The notes under the pieces were generated by a model, which saw only the letters and a list, made by a program, of their open reading frames with translations, was not told where the DNA came from and searched no databases. Source: Citrobacter arsenatis (GTDB lineage Bacteria > Pseudomonadota > Gammaproteobacteria > Enterobacterales > Enterobacteriaceae). From it: DNA of 64,000 bases. Numbering within the stretch: position 1 is the stretch's first letter; the number at the start of each line of letters is the position of its first letter. The stretch lies in NCBI RefSeq assembly GCF_004353845.1, contig NZ_CP037864.1, positions 2,046,001-2,110,000 on the forward strand. The letters are read 5' to 3'. A program made the position numbers and the translations under genes. Positions 54,178 through 62,605 of the stretch are shown piece after piece.

Positions 54178-54182
54178 ATTTC

Positions 54183-54205
54183 AGGTTCCTTATGGAGCCT
54201 TTTTT
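54183..54205 (+). terminator. Terminator after csp-zinc ribbon pair
   Basis: AGGTTCC-TTAT-GGAGCCT followed by T residues. Confidence 0.8.
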
Positions 54206-54250
54206 GTATGCTGAACCGACAATCTCTGTAAGAGACATCACGGTAAAATT

Positions 54251-54481
54251 ATGAAAAAAGTCATCGTTTTTTTTAATGCAGAACCTGCAGTTGTTGTAAC
54301 CGTAATGAAAGGTATTACTACGATAATGCGTGAGTTTCCCAATGGGGAAAAAGCACACCTACCCGTGATGTCAGCGGGATTTCCATCTCTGACAGGAGAC
54401 CATAAAATAGTTTATGTAGCCTCTGATCGTGATGTCAGTTCAGAAGAGATCCTCGAGGCAGCCTCGAAGCTTTTGAAATGA
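54251..54481 (+). CDS. Hypothetical phage protein, 76 residues
   Basis: A protein MKKVIVFFNAEPAVVVTVMK with a small alpha/beta character and C-terminal helix SSEEILEAASKLLK. The ribosome site is weak. Unknown function. Confidence 0.55.
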   Translation: MKKVIVFFNAEPAVVVTVMKGITTIMREFPNGEKAHLPVMSAGFPSLTGDHKIVYVASDRDVSSEEILEAASKLLK

Positions 54482-54685
54482 GATCTGGTTGTTTCGTGAC
54501 CGACCCGGATTTTAGTACAGTGGTTTGTGTGGTCGCGAGCTCCTTTACATGAAGATTGTACTGCAAACTATTGATAATTGAGTCTTTCTATTCTATCTTT
54601 TAAACATATCAGCGCTTATACAAGTGCTCTACGGGGAATGTAGCATGCTTGGCGTTGATACGTTAGAGATCAAGAGAGGTAAACA

Positions 54686-54859
54686 ATGAACGTCGAAGAT
54701 TTAAAAAGAAAAACTGAAGCGGATATTTCTGAATTCATCACAAAAAAAATTATTGAACTCAAAAAAAAGACAGGAAAAGAAGTTTCCGATATCCAGTTTA
54801 ATGCTCGTGAAAAAATGACTGGGCTTGAAAGCTATGATATTAAAATCACATTAATCTAA
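54686..54859 (+). CDS. Small phage protein, 57 residues
   Basis: Read directly: MNVEDLKRKTEADISEFITK, a Lys-rich middle, then LESYDIKITLI. AGAGAGG precedes the ATG and a terminator follows 24 bp later. It resembles small conserved prophage proteins near lysis regions; function unknown. Confidence 0.65.
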   Translation: MNVEDLKRKTEADISEFITKKIIELKKKTGKEVSDIQFNAREKMTGLESYDIKITLI

Positions 54860-54883
54860 TTGTTATAAGACTCAGTTCGAGTG

Positions 54884-54916
54884 AAAAAGCATTATCTTGA
54901 AAGGTAATGCTTTTTT
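54884..54916 (+). terminator. Terminator after small gene
   Basis: AAAAAGCATTA and TAATGCTTTTT are perfect 11-bp arms with a T-run. Confidence 0.9.
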
Positions 54917-55077
54917 ATTTCTGTCATAAAATTTAGAACGTTGTCAAAGCCTTCACTTCTAACCATAGATTTTCTGCTTACCTTTTAACGGGTCCTCCTT
55001 GACGATTCTGACCATCGAGGGGCAGCAGCGGCGCGGGATTTGGAGCATTTTTGATTCTTCACGCAACCATTTCAGCA

Positions 55078-55171
55078 TTTGATGCTGATGACGGAACACT
55101 ATCCCCGAATACACTGGGTTGGTTGCATTCTCTGATTCAAAAGAACACAGTGTGCTTCAACTTGACTGAGC
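55078..55171 (+). pseudogene. Remnant of the 67-residue phage ORF
   Basis: Similar at nucleotide level to the 3' half of 52990-53193 (GATGCTGATGACGG, AACACAGTGTGCTTCAACTTGAC) but with indels that break the frame. The surrounding 54917-55231 has no intact gene. Confidence 0.65.
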
Positions 55172-55231
55172 AGGCATTACAGCAGACATTCACTGAGTGC
55201 CTGCTGTAATGTTAAACATTAAAATTTGTAT

Positions 55232-55771
55232 TTATTTCTTATCGTTACAATCAGGGATCATCCTCAAAAGAGTGTTATCTTTCTGGACGTAGTGATGGAA
55301 TAACGCTGCACCAGCATGCGCTGCGATTAAAAAATATCCGATGTTTGCCAGTGTTTCGTGAGTATCTTTGATAAGTGATTTTGTTTCCCCGTCAGGAGTA
55401 ACGAACGATGCAACGTTAAAACCTAAGAAACTCCAGTCCTTTCCACCGTAAGCCATAATTGCAATACCTAATAATGGTAGAGCCAAAAAAGAAATGTACA
55501 GCAGGATATGCATTATTTTAGCAGCCATCATCTGCCAGGCTGGTGGGGGGGGAGTGATAGCTGGATCATGATACTTATGTTTAATAATTAATCGTATTAT
55601 CATTAAAAACCAGACAAACACCCCAACATTGTAATGTGTTTCTTTCATGAGAAGGTAGGTGTTACTGCCTTTGGGAAACCAGCCACGAAGCTCCATAGCT
55701 GCATAGGTTATCGCTATTAATATCAGGGTTAGCCAGTGTAAGCGAATCTGAAGTTTTGAGAATTTGACCAT
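55232..55771 (-). CDS. Cytochrome b561 family protein
   Basis: A 179-residue di-heme membrane protein like E. coli CybB. It has four transmembrane helices; heme ligands are expected at His12 (RLHWL), the helix 2 His (ETHYNVG) and helix 4 histidines (DTHETLANIGYF, AAHAGAALFHHY). It may pass electrons from quinol or oxidise superoxide. The start is ATG 55771, GAGG upstream; the frame opens earlier. It is in reverse orientation to the phage late genes, with its own region: cargo. Confidence 0.88.
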   Translation of the reverse strand: MVKFSKLQIRLHWLTLILIAITYAAMELRGWFPKGSNTYLLMKETHYNVGVFVWFLMIIRLIIKHKYHDPAITPPPPAWQMMAAKIMHILLYISFLALPLLGIAIMAYGGKDWSFLGFNVASFVTPDGETKSLIKDTHETLANIGYFLIAAHAGAALFHHYVQKDNTLLRMIPDCNDKK

Positions 55772-56040
55772 TATTCTTGCCTCAAACGGTGTATTACATC
55801 GACCATAAATCATGAAGCTTAACAAATCCTTATTTTTGTTGGGAGATTAAGAGTTTGTTATTCCAGCGATCTCACTTGAATGTTTTGATAATAATTCTCA
55901 TTTTTATTTCTTTCTGATAATCCTTGATGTTACGGGGCAAGAACCGCGCAGATTCTCGCTATTTATGAGAACTTTCAATCAACTACTGGTTCATTTTTAC
56001 TTTCCGCCTATTACACAATTTGTATCCAACAAACAGGACT

Positions 56041-56409
56041 ATGCCGATGCCAGCACGTGCTAAACGCCCATGCCGACACAAAGGGTGTGCGGCAATCACC
56101 AACGATGTCAGCGGATATTGTGACCAACACCGAAAGCAGCATGCTGGTGACGGCTGGCGGAATTATCAGTCAGGAAAGAGCAGAAAAGAACGTGGATATG
56201 GGCGGCTCTGGGAAATTAAACGAGCGCGTATCCTTCAGCGTGATAAATACCTGTGTCAGAACCATCGCCGGCAGAAGATAGCGAAGAAAGCTACCAGCGT
56301 TGACCACATCATTCCAAAAGCTCATGGCGGTACTGATGACGATTCCAACCTTGAGTCGTTGTGCTGGGAATGCCACAGAGCAAAGACAGCAAGAGAACGT
56401 ATTCGATGA
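56041..56409 (+). CDS. Phage HNH endonuclease
   Basis: A 122-residue HNH nuclease. N-terminal Cys/His knuckle (PCRHKGCAAI...YCDQHR), then the HNH core SVDHIIPKAHGGTDDDSNLESLCWECHRAKTA. Such proteins sit directly before terS in HK97-type phages and help the terminase cut at cos. The start among ATG 56020, 56041 and 56047 is uncertain. Confidence 0.85.
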   Translation: MPMPARAKRPCRHKGCAAITNDVSGYCDQHRKQHAGDGWRNYQSGKSRKERGYGRLWEIKRARILQRDKYLCQNHRRQKIAKKATSVDHIIPKAHGGTDDDSNLESLCWECHRAKTARERIR

Positions 56410-56544
56410 TAATATTCACTGCTGTAATGCATAAGAACAGTTTCTACATTCATGCAGATACCCGGAAGGAATTTTGGGTGTTTTTAAGTAAAACATTGGG
56501 ATGGGGCAAATTTGAGTTAATTCGCCCCTCTGACGAGTTTAGCC

Positions 56545-57060
56545 CTACTGGAGGGTTGTTTGAATTAGTCGAAGTGCGTTCGGCAGATTCAGAACCCCCT
56601 GAGTCAGTAACTGTAGGGTCAAATGTTTTATGGCGTCTCCCGGAAGCTCTCGGAGTTTTGAAATCAATCCCTTCTTCTGATCTTCAGATATATTTGCGAC
56701 ACGGATTATATCCTCAAGGGCAACAATCGTGTCATTGTGTAACCGAACGGTTTGAACCTTAAGGATCGCACTTAAGCCGCCATCATCAAGAAGAAAATCA
56801 ATTCCTTTCTCTGTAATGTTGCAGTATGGGGCGTTGAAGATAAAATCAACGCCAGCCATGGTTTCGCTACGTACGAAGGGTGTAGAAACAAGACCATGCA
56901 TTTCAAGATATAGCATGCACGCCACAAAGTGATCATAGTTATCAAACTTCTCAATGAGGTCTCGCTCCTGTGCCTTGTTTAAAAAGTTAGGAGCACAATC
57001 TATAAGAGCGTTGAGGATCTCAAGTTGTAAGGCTCTATCATATTTTCTGGTTTTATCCAT
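56545..57060 (-). CDS. Hypothetical protein, reverse-strand cargo gene
   Basis: A 171-residue, largely helical protein (MDKTRKYDRALQLEILNALI...; ITEKGIDFLLDDGG resembles a winged-helix tail). It lies against the flow of transcription between HNH and terS, a place where phages often carry lysogenic-conversion or exclusion genes. Not recognised. A plus-strand frame overlapping it looks incidental. Confidence 0.6.
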   Translation of the reverse strand: MDKTRKYDRALQLEILNALIDCAPNFLNKAQERDLIEKFDNYDHFVACMLYLEMHGLVSTPFVRSETMAGVDFIFNAPYCNITEKGIDFLLDDGGLSAILKVQTVRLHNDTIVALEDIIRVANISEDQKKGLISKLRELPGDAIKHLTLQLLTQGVLNLPNALRLIQTTLQ

Positions 57061-57275
57061 TTCTTAGACTCCATCGTTTATTTATTGAGATTAACTGAAG
57101 ACACTATGCTGAACATCCTGATGGATGACCAGTATCTGCTTTTGCATGCTTTCTTGCTGTCATCTTCAAGGGGGGAGGGGGGATCAAATCCCTGACCCCT
57201 TTCGCGCTTTAGGACTGCCCGCTTCCTCGTATTTTTATACCCGCGAAAAATGAAATTTAACCAGGAGTGTCGCTT

Positions 57276-57773
57276 ATGGCTGGAACGGCGGGGCGTTCCG
57301 GGCGTCGCCCCAAGCCAACGGCGCGCAAGGAGCTGGCAGGGAACCCCAGCAAACGAGCCCTGAATAAAGAGGAACCTGTATTCACACCGATTAAAGGTGT
57401 GGCACCACCTGACTGGTTTTCTGAGGATGATGGTCTACCAATGGCGGCCGTCATGTGGGAACTGACCACGAAAGAATTATGTGGACAGGGATTACTGTGT
57501 GTTACCGATCTTGCCGTACTTGAGCGCTGGTGTGTTGCATATGAGTTCTGGCGCAGGGCGGTTAAAAATATCGCCAGAGAAGGGCTGACTATTACTGGTG
57601 CTATGGGGGGGAAGATAAAAAACCCTGAGCTAACCGCAAAGAAAGAGCAGGAATCGGAGATGAGCTCTACCGGCTCCATGCTTGGCCTTGATCCCAGCAG
57701 TCGACAACGCCTAATCGGCCTTGCCGGACAGAAGAAAACCTCTAACCCATTCCTGAAGATGATCAACTCATGA
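57276..57773 (+). CDS. Terminase small subunit, P27 family
   Basis: A 165-residue protein with GRSGRRPKPTARKELAGNPSKR (basic N-terminus), a helical core AVLERWCVAYEFWRRA and C-terminal DPSSRQRLIGLAGQKK. It recognises phage DNA for packaging. The start is ATG 57276 with AGGAG upstream; GTG 57267 overlaps the ribosome site. It overlaps terL by 4 nt. Confidence 0.88.
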   Translation: MAGTAGRSGRRPKPTARKELAGNPSKRALNKEEPVFTPIKGVAPPDWFSEDDGLPMAAVMWELTTKELCGQGLLCVTDLAVLERWCVAYEFWRRAVKNIAREGLTITGAMGGKIKNPELTAKKEQESEMSSTGSMLGLDPSSRQRLIGLAGQKKTSNPFLKMINS

Positions 57774-58426
57774 GCCGGAAATCGTACCCCAACGTAAACG
57801 CCGCGAATCAATACGCCCGCAACGTTGTGCGGGGGAAAATTCCGGCGTGCCTGTTTGTCATTCGGGCCTGCCAGCGTCATATCGATGACATGGCGGCTGA
57901 AAAGAGTAAGAAATTTCGTTACCGCTTCGATAAAGACATGGCAGAAAAGGCCGCGAAATTTATCCAGTTGTTGCCACATACAAAAGGAGAGTGGGCATTC
58001 AAGCGGATGCCGATCACTCTGGAGGCATGGCAACTGTTTATTGTGTGCTGCGCCTTTGGCTGGGTCCAGAAAGGGTCGAAGCTTCGACGATTTCGCGAGG
58101 TTTACACGGAGATACCGCGTAAAAATGGGAAATCAGCTATTTCGGCAGGTGTGGCGCTGTACTGTTTTACCTGTGATAACGAGTTTGGCGCTGAAGTATA
58201 TTCCGGGGCCACAACTGAAAAACAGGCGTGGGAAGTATTCAGACCAGCTCGTCTGATGTGTAAGCGCACCCCGCTGTTGGTGGAAGCGTTCGGGATTGAA
58301 GTTAATGCGTCCAACCTGAACCGGCCAGAAGATGGCGCGCGTTTTGAGCCGCTGATTGGTAACCCTGGGGACGGCGCTTCACCGCACTGTGCGATTGTTG
58401 ACGAGTATCACGAGCATACAACATAG
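57770..58426 (+). pseudogene. Terminase large subunit, interrupted by integrated element
   Basis: Only 218 residues of a protein usually about 550 long. The Walker A-like PRKNGKS (116-122) and Walker B CAIVDEYH (207-214, Asp211-Glu212) are present, but the frame then reads HTT and stops at TAG. The ATPase motif III and the whole nuclease domain are missing. An integrase gene begins 162 bp later. The missing 3' part is expected beyond the inserted element. As it stands, packaging should be disabled. Confidence 0.88.
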
Positions 58427-58588
58427 ACATTTCAGGGAATCAGTAGTGTTCGCCGTTGTACGCTAACATGATGAATAAAAAGATTTTTTATTGTTTTCAT
58501 GTTCGGATGTGATCACATGCGTTTTCCTTGTTACGGTTCACTGTGTATTGCAGTGTGTATTGCTTTTGTGTTTGCAGAGAGTGAATAA

Positions 58589-59824
58589 ATGGCTGCGGAA
58601 AACAAACTTAGTGACAGGCAACTAAAGGCGCTACAGGGTAAATCGCAGGATAAGCAGCGTCTGTTCTCCGATGGTCGGGGAATGTCGGTCAGGGTGAGTA
58701 AGAATGGTGCTGTAAGCTTTGTTATGTTTTACCGATTGGGCGGCAGGGAAACATCTCCGGTTTGGTTGACGTTGGGAAAGTATCCTGACATGTCTTTGAA
58801 ATTGGCTCGGGAAAAACGTGATGAGTGCAGAACGTGGTTAGCGGAAGGGATTGACCCGCGTCACCGTATCGGCTTAATCACAGAAGAATCACAAAGGCCG
58901 GTCACCGTAAAAGATGCACTTGAGTATTGGCTGGAGTATTACGCCAAACCTAAGCGCAGAACTTGGGTGGTCTGCGAACAACGTTTTGCCCGTTATATTT
59001 ATGGTCGCCTGGGTGACGTGCCCCTAACTCTTTGTAATGCAGCAATGTGGGTAAAGTGTTTTGATGAGGTGAGAAAAACCGCTCCAGTAGCTGCCGGGCA
59101 TACATTTCGAGATGTGAAGCAGGCCCTCAAGTTTTGCCGGGTACGCCGTTATGCTACTTCCAACGAACTGGAGGATTTCACCGTTATGGATATGGGTGAA
59201 AGGGCGAAAAAAAGGGATCGTGTACTTACTGCTGATGAAGTGCGGGACGTTTGGTATTGGGCAAATACTGAGGAAAATAATTCAAAATTATCTCCTGTTA
59301 ACCGGGTGACGCTTGTCATTTTGATGGTATTTGGATGTCGCGGACGTGAATTGCGAGAGTCACTCTGGAATGAATGGGATTTTAAAGAGTGGATTTGGAC
59401 AGTGCCCAAAGAACACAGTAAGAATGGGCGCGAAATTATTCGCCCAATCCCCCCGCAAATCCGTCAATGGCTGGTAAACCTTCGTGCAATTGCAGAGGAG
59501 GAGGGCACAGAGCGCCTACTTAATGGTGAATTTGCAAAACAGACAGTTATGAGCACCGTAGGTAGCCGTTTCTGGCGTAAGTTCCGGCATGAAAAATCAT
59601 GGTGTCTGCATGACCTTCGCCGGGTTCTTGCCACCAATCTAAATGACATGGGGGTTGATCCTCATGTTGTCGAACAGCTCCTGGGGCATACGCTACCGGG
59701 GGTTATGGGAATTTATAATCGTAGCCAATATCTGGCGGCAAAACTTGATGCTTTGACGAGATGGGTAGACTACCTGAATTCGTTGATCCGTTCTGATGCT
59801 AAAGAGGGAAGTCCCAATGTATAA
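58589..59824 (+). CDS. Satellite tyrosine integrase, P4-type
   Basis: A 411-residue P4-family integrase with an N-terminal DUF4102-like arm domain (LSDRQLKALQGKSQDKQRLF). The catalytic residues are Arg251 in GCRGRELRES, Lys278 in HSKNG, His341/Arg344 in LHDLRR, His367 in LGHT and Tyr376 in GIYNRSQ. GAGAG precedes the ATG. It is unrelated in type to the prophage integrase at 28876. It overlaps the first alpA-like gene by 8 nt. Confidence 0.93.
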   Translation: MAAENKLSDRQLKALQGKSQDKQRLFSDGRGMSVRVSKNGAVSFVMFYRLGGRETSPVWLTLGKYPDMSLKLAREKRDECRTWLAEGIDPRHRIGLITEESQRPVTVKDALEYWLEYYAKPKRRTWVVCEQRFARYIYGRLGDVPLTLCNAAMWVKCFDEVRKTAPVAAGHTFRDVKQALKFCRVRRYATSNELEDFTVMDMGERAKKRDRVLTADEVRDVWYWANTEENNSKLSPVNRVTLVILMVFGCRGRELRESLWNEWDFKEWIWTVPKEHSKNGREIIRPIPPQIRQWLVNLRAIAEEEGTERLLNGEFAKQTVMSTVGSRFWRKFRHEKSWCLHDLRRVLATNLNDMGVDPHVVEQLLGHTLPGVMGIYNRSQYLAAKLDALTRWVDYLNSLIRSDAKEGSPNV

Positions 59825-60035
59825 ATTCATGAGTAAAGCAGAACTTGAACTGATACCAGATCTGGAACGCGTTATCCGAGAACCGGAATGTTTTTGGATG
59901 ACTGGTCTACCAAAATCTACTCGTGCTTTTATGGAGAAAAAGGGACAGTTTCCAAAGCATCTGGTGCTGGGCCCTAAAATCTGTGCCTGGCGGCTTTCTG
60001 AAGTGCAAGAATGGATAAAGACCAGAGCACAATAA
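59817..60035 (+). CDS. AlpA-like regulator 1
   Basis: A 72-residue MerR-like HTH protein (AlpA/Phage_AlpA type). MTGLPKSTRAFMEKKGQFPK is the recognition region, with the C-terminal W in CAWRLSEVQEWI. ATG 59817, GAGGGAAG upstream. In P4-like elements AlpA activates or controls integrase and excision. Its terminator follows at 60058. Confidence 0.85.
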   Translation: MYKFMSKAELELIPDLERVIREPECFWMTGLPKSTRAFMEKKGQFPKHLVLGPKICAWRLSEVQEWIKTRAQ

Positions 60036-60057
60036 ACTGACACTTTTCAAACCAGAC

Positions 60058-60082
60058 CCGCTTCTTCAGGCGGGTTTTTTTA
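60058..60082 (+). terminator. Terminator after AlpA-like 1
   Basis: CCCGC-TTCTTCAG-GCGGG with seven T. Confidence 0.9.
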
Positions 60083-60095
60083 TAGGATTTTGCTG

Positions 60096-60335
60096 ATGAA
60101 AAAATTTATTGAACCAACCCCTGAGCAACGTCGGCATTTACTGAACGAGTATGGTGTTCCATACGACCGTATTGTTCGTGAGAAGGAGCGTCGTGACATC
60201 ACCTCGCTATGTAGATCGTCAGCGTGGGAGATGGAGCAGAATGAAGCCTACCCGCAGCGACGTAAAATTGGTAAAGCGGGGGCAGGATGGCTTCTTAGTG
60301 ATCTGCTCCACTGGCTGAGAAATCTTGATAGATAA
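60096..60335 (+). CDS. AlpA-like regulator 2
   Basis: A 79-residue paralogue of the flanking genes: VREKERRDITSLCRSSAWEM, NEAYPQRRKIGKAGAGWLLS, DLLHWLRN. The start is ATG 60096; ATG 60090 adds two residues. It may form an alternative regulator for the satellite. Confidence 0.75.
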   Translation: MKKFIEPTPEQRRHLLNEYGVPYDRIVREKERRDITSLCRSSAWEMEQNEAYPQRRKIGKAGAGWLLSDLLHWLRNLDR

Positions 60336-60410
60336 GCTCTCTTTGTTACACCTGCACGCTACTATAAGTGAAAGTAGCCATCTTCATAACAAGATTCGTC
60401 AAGATCAAAA

Positions 60411-60626
60411 ATGGCAGTTGTTGATAAAAAGAGTCTCGAGTACATTCCTAACATTGATCGTATGATCCGTGAGAAAGAATGCAGAGAACTAACTACTCTT
60501 GCGAACAGGACATTTTGGAAGCTGGAGAAGGAAGGGAAGTTCCCTGAACGGATCAAGATCGGGGCTACAGCAGTAACTTATCACCTCTCTGAAATGCAGG
60601 CATGGATAAGAGGGAAATGGAACTAA
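60411..60626 (+). CDS. AlpA-like regulator 3
   Basis: A 71-residue protein with the same plan: IREKECRELTTLANRTFWKL, EGKFPERIKIGATAVTYHLS, EMQAWIRGKWN. Third in a tandem array, 20 bp before the MBL-fold gene. The ribosome site is weak. Confidence 0.8.
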   Translation: MAVVDKKSLEYIPNIDRMIREKECRELTTLANRTFWKLEKEGKFPERIKIGATAVTYHLSEMQAWIRGKWN

Positions 60627-60646
60627 TATAAATGCAAGGGTGCTGT

Positions 60647-61744
60647 ATGAATGTTACGGTTTATAATGTTAAGCAAGGCGATTCGTTTTTAATTAATAAC
60701 AAAGAATGCTTCAGTGGAGTTCTACCATTATTGGTTGATACAGGATGTAGAAAATTTAATATGCATAGGAAAGTATCAGTTTCATTAAAGTCTGAGCTTT
60801 TTTCAATTTTAATAACCCACTCTCATAGAGATCATATGGGAGGGCTTAAGGATATTCTTATAAACCCTAAATGTAATGTTGATGAGGTATTTATCCCTTG
60901 GTATCTCCCTGAAATATTGCAGATAAATAAAATTCTCAAGAAAAAATTTGCTGCCTATAATAGTTTGTCGCTCCCTTCGTTTAAGAGTATAAAATTATCT
61001 TTTTTAGGTGAAGGAGATAATGTTTATCAGACGGGGTGTGATAACTACAAAGTTTTAAACCCACCTAAAAATGCAGATCAAGTTTATGAAGGTCTTATGG
61101 GGGATGGTTTGGTTAGCCAAACTAACGATGTTGAATCTGTTATAACTAGGTTAAATGAACTTGGATTTGATGTTGATATTAGAGATGTGGTTGATTACTC
61201 CCCTGAGATTACTCCGGATGCTGAGCAGGAAATATACCGGGCACAGGCAAGAAAATTTGTTCTTAAATTTTTCACTACGATGTCCTCTTTTGTGTTTGGC
61301 GCAAAAGCAAGTAATATAAAAAGCAAAGTGAGAGAACATCTGGAGTTATTATCAAATCACACAAGCATAGTATTCAAATATAAATGCGTCAACGATGGTC
61401 TGGGGTGGCTTTTTACCGGTGACGCTGACACGGAAGCATTTTCGCGAATCATGAATGGTAAATATAAAAACTATCTGAAAGCAGATATGTTAAAAGTGCC
61501 GCATCATGGTTCTAAGGAAAATTTAGATGCTGTAACATTGGGGTTTATTAATCCGCTGTTTGCCATTGTTAGTCATAATAATTTTAAAGGGAAAGGTATA
61601 GATCGACATCCACATCAAGAAGTTATGGATCTTCTGAATATAGCTGGTGTTGAAGTTTTTTATACAAATGATGTAAAGAAAAACAATAAAGTAATTATGA
61701 AAAGTTCGTATTCTCGGCCATTTAGTGGACTTTTTAAATTTTAG
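60647..61744 (+). CDS. ComEC-type metallo-beta-lactamase-fold hydrolase
   Basis: A 365-residue soluble protein. Metal motifs: THSHRDHMGG (His58, His60, Asp62, His63), TGDAD (257-261), PHHGS (285-289), SHNN (His310), HPH (321-323). This is the arrangement of the MBL domain of ComEC/Rec2, but no membrane channel is present. A poorly conserved insert (about 120-235) interrupts the domain. The gene is markedly AT-rich compared with its neighbours. Position in a satellite cargo slot suggests a defence or anti-phage role, which is inference. The start is ATG 60647; ATG 60632 would add five residues. Confidence 0.85.
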   Translation: MNVTVYNVKQGDSFLINNKECFSGVLPLLVDTGCRKFNMHRKVSVSLKSELFSILITHSHRDHMGGLKDILINPKCNVDEVFIPWYLPEILQINKILKKKFAAYNSLSLPSFKSIKLSFLGEGDNVYQTGCDNYKVLNPPKNADQVYEGLMGDGLVSQTNDVESVITRLNELGFDVDIRDVVDYSPEITPDAEQEIYRAQARKFVLKFFTTMSSFVFGAKASNIKSKVREHLELLSNHTSIVFKYKCVNDGLGWLFTGDADTEAFSRIMNGKYKNYLKADMLKVPHHGSKENLDAVTLGFINPLFAIVSHNNFKGKGIDRHPHQEVMDLLNIAGVEVFYTNDVKKNNKVIMKSSYSRPFSGLFKF

Positions 61745-61805
61745 AGAGCTCATTATGGCAGCATAAGTTGCTGCCATATTTTTTATGATAAGCAATATTG
61801 TTAAT

Positions 61806-61985
61806 TTATTTTTGACTTGCTCTAGAGCTTTTTAACTTTTCACGGCAGGCCTCTTTTACCCAGGAGCTAAAATTTCCTGGCCCAGCAGCATTGTTGATTT
61901 GCTCAAGCAGTTCATCTTCAAAGCGTATGTTTTTGGCCGTACTGCTCGAGCGGTCAAAATCGCGTTTAGGTTTTTTTTCTTGCAT
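61806..61985 (-). CDS. Small ribbon-helix-helix-like protein
   Basis: A 59-residue protein (MQEKKPKRDFDRSSSTAKNI, RFEDELLEQINNAAGPGNFS, SWVKEACREKL). The beta-strand/helix/helix pattern fits an RHH-type or YlcI/YnfO-like regulator. Palindromic GGTATATACC sites lie just upstream, fitting autoregulation. The longer frame upstream crosses these sites and is not used. Confidence 0.65.
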   Translation of the reverse strand: MQEKKPKRDFDRSSSTAKNIRFEDELLEQINNAAGPGNFSSWVKEACREKLKSSRASQK

Positions 61986-61986
61986 T

Positions 61987-62030
61987 GGTATATACCGATC
62001 ATGTAGAGTGAATGCTGATGGTATATACCA
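61987..62030. promoter_or_regulatory. Twin palindromic operators
   Basis: GGTATATACC occurs at 61987-61996 and, as part of TGGTATATACCA, at 62019-62030. The two are 33 bp apart (about three helical turns) in the divergent region between the small regulator and the Icd-like operon. Confidence 0.65.
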
Positions 62031-62124
62031 TTTCCTTTTGATGCAAGTTTTATAAACATTGAAGCCCGGATAGTGTTCCACCACTTCCGGGCTTCTAACC
62101 AAACCGTTAACTGGAGTAACGATT

Positions 62125-62367
62125 ATGGCTGGAACACAGCATACCCAAACTCACCCTAAATTTACATGGCTATTCCTCGGTATACCGAAGGGACAGAACT
62201 GCATGCCTGTAGTTATCCGCATTGCCGCCGACACCGAAGAAGAAGCCCGCGAATGGTATTCCCGCTGGGATCTAACCTTTGCTGCGAAGATTCGCTCTGA
62301 GTGCTCTTTGTACCAGTATGCAAGTGGCGCTTATGAACTGAATGTGATGGGGGTACATCATGCATGA
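62125..62367 (+). CDS. Icd-like host cell-division inhibitor family protein
   Basis: An 80-residue protein (MAGTQHTQTHPKFTWLFLGI, EEEAREWYSRWDLTFAAKIR) of the family annotated as Icd-like in P4-type elements; the THPKFTW and FAA features guide the call. Actual inhibition of division is not established for this protein. First gene of a rightward run with overlapping starts. Confidence 0.65.
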   Translation: MAGTQHTQTHPKFTWLFLGIPKGQNCMPVVIRIAADTEEEAREWYSRWDLTFAAKIRSECSLYQYASGAYELNVMGVHHA

Positions 62368-62605
62368 AAAATTACTGACGTTCACTGTAACGATCCCCGC
62401 CCCAGAAAATTTCACCGGACGGGTGCTGGTTAGTGTGGAAAAAGGAACTGCCCTGGGGACTTATGTATTGCGTAAGAACGAGTTCACCACAACGGTAGAA
62501 AGCTTCTTTGAATCCGCAAAAATGGCGGGTGCCCAGATTATTTATCCTGATAACAAATCAACACTGGCTGAGAAAATGGGAAAAATAGGGGGGCATCATG
62601 GATAA
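62360..62605 (+). CDS. Small satellite protein, 81 residues
   Basis: A protein MHEKLLTFTVTIPAPENFTG, RVLVSVEKGTALGTYVLRKNEF. Its N-terminal half parallels the next ORF (FSGRILLYVENGFVKGDTVLRPDE), so the two are probably paralogues. It overlaps both neighbours by 8 nt. Function unknown. Confidence 0.65.
   Translation: MHEKLLTFTVTIPAPENFTGRVLVSVEKGTALGTYVLRKNEFTTTVESFFESAKMAGAQIIYPDNKSTLAEKMGKIGGHHG

Noticed and set aside
56406..56762. Plus-strand frame overlapping the HNH stop by ATGA
   Set aside because: Most of it is antisense to the better-formed 171-residue gene; the first 46 codons alone are too short to support a gene.
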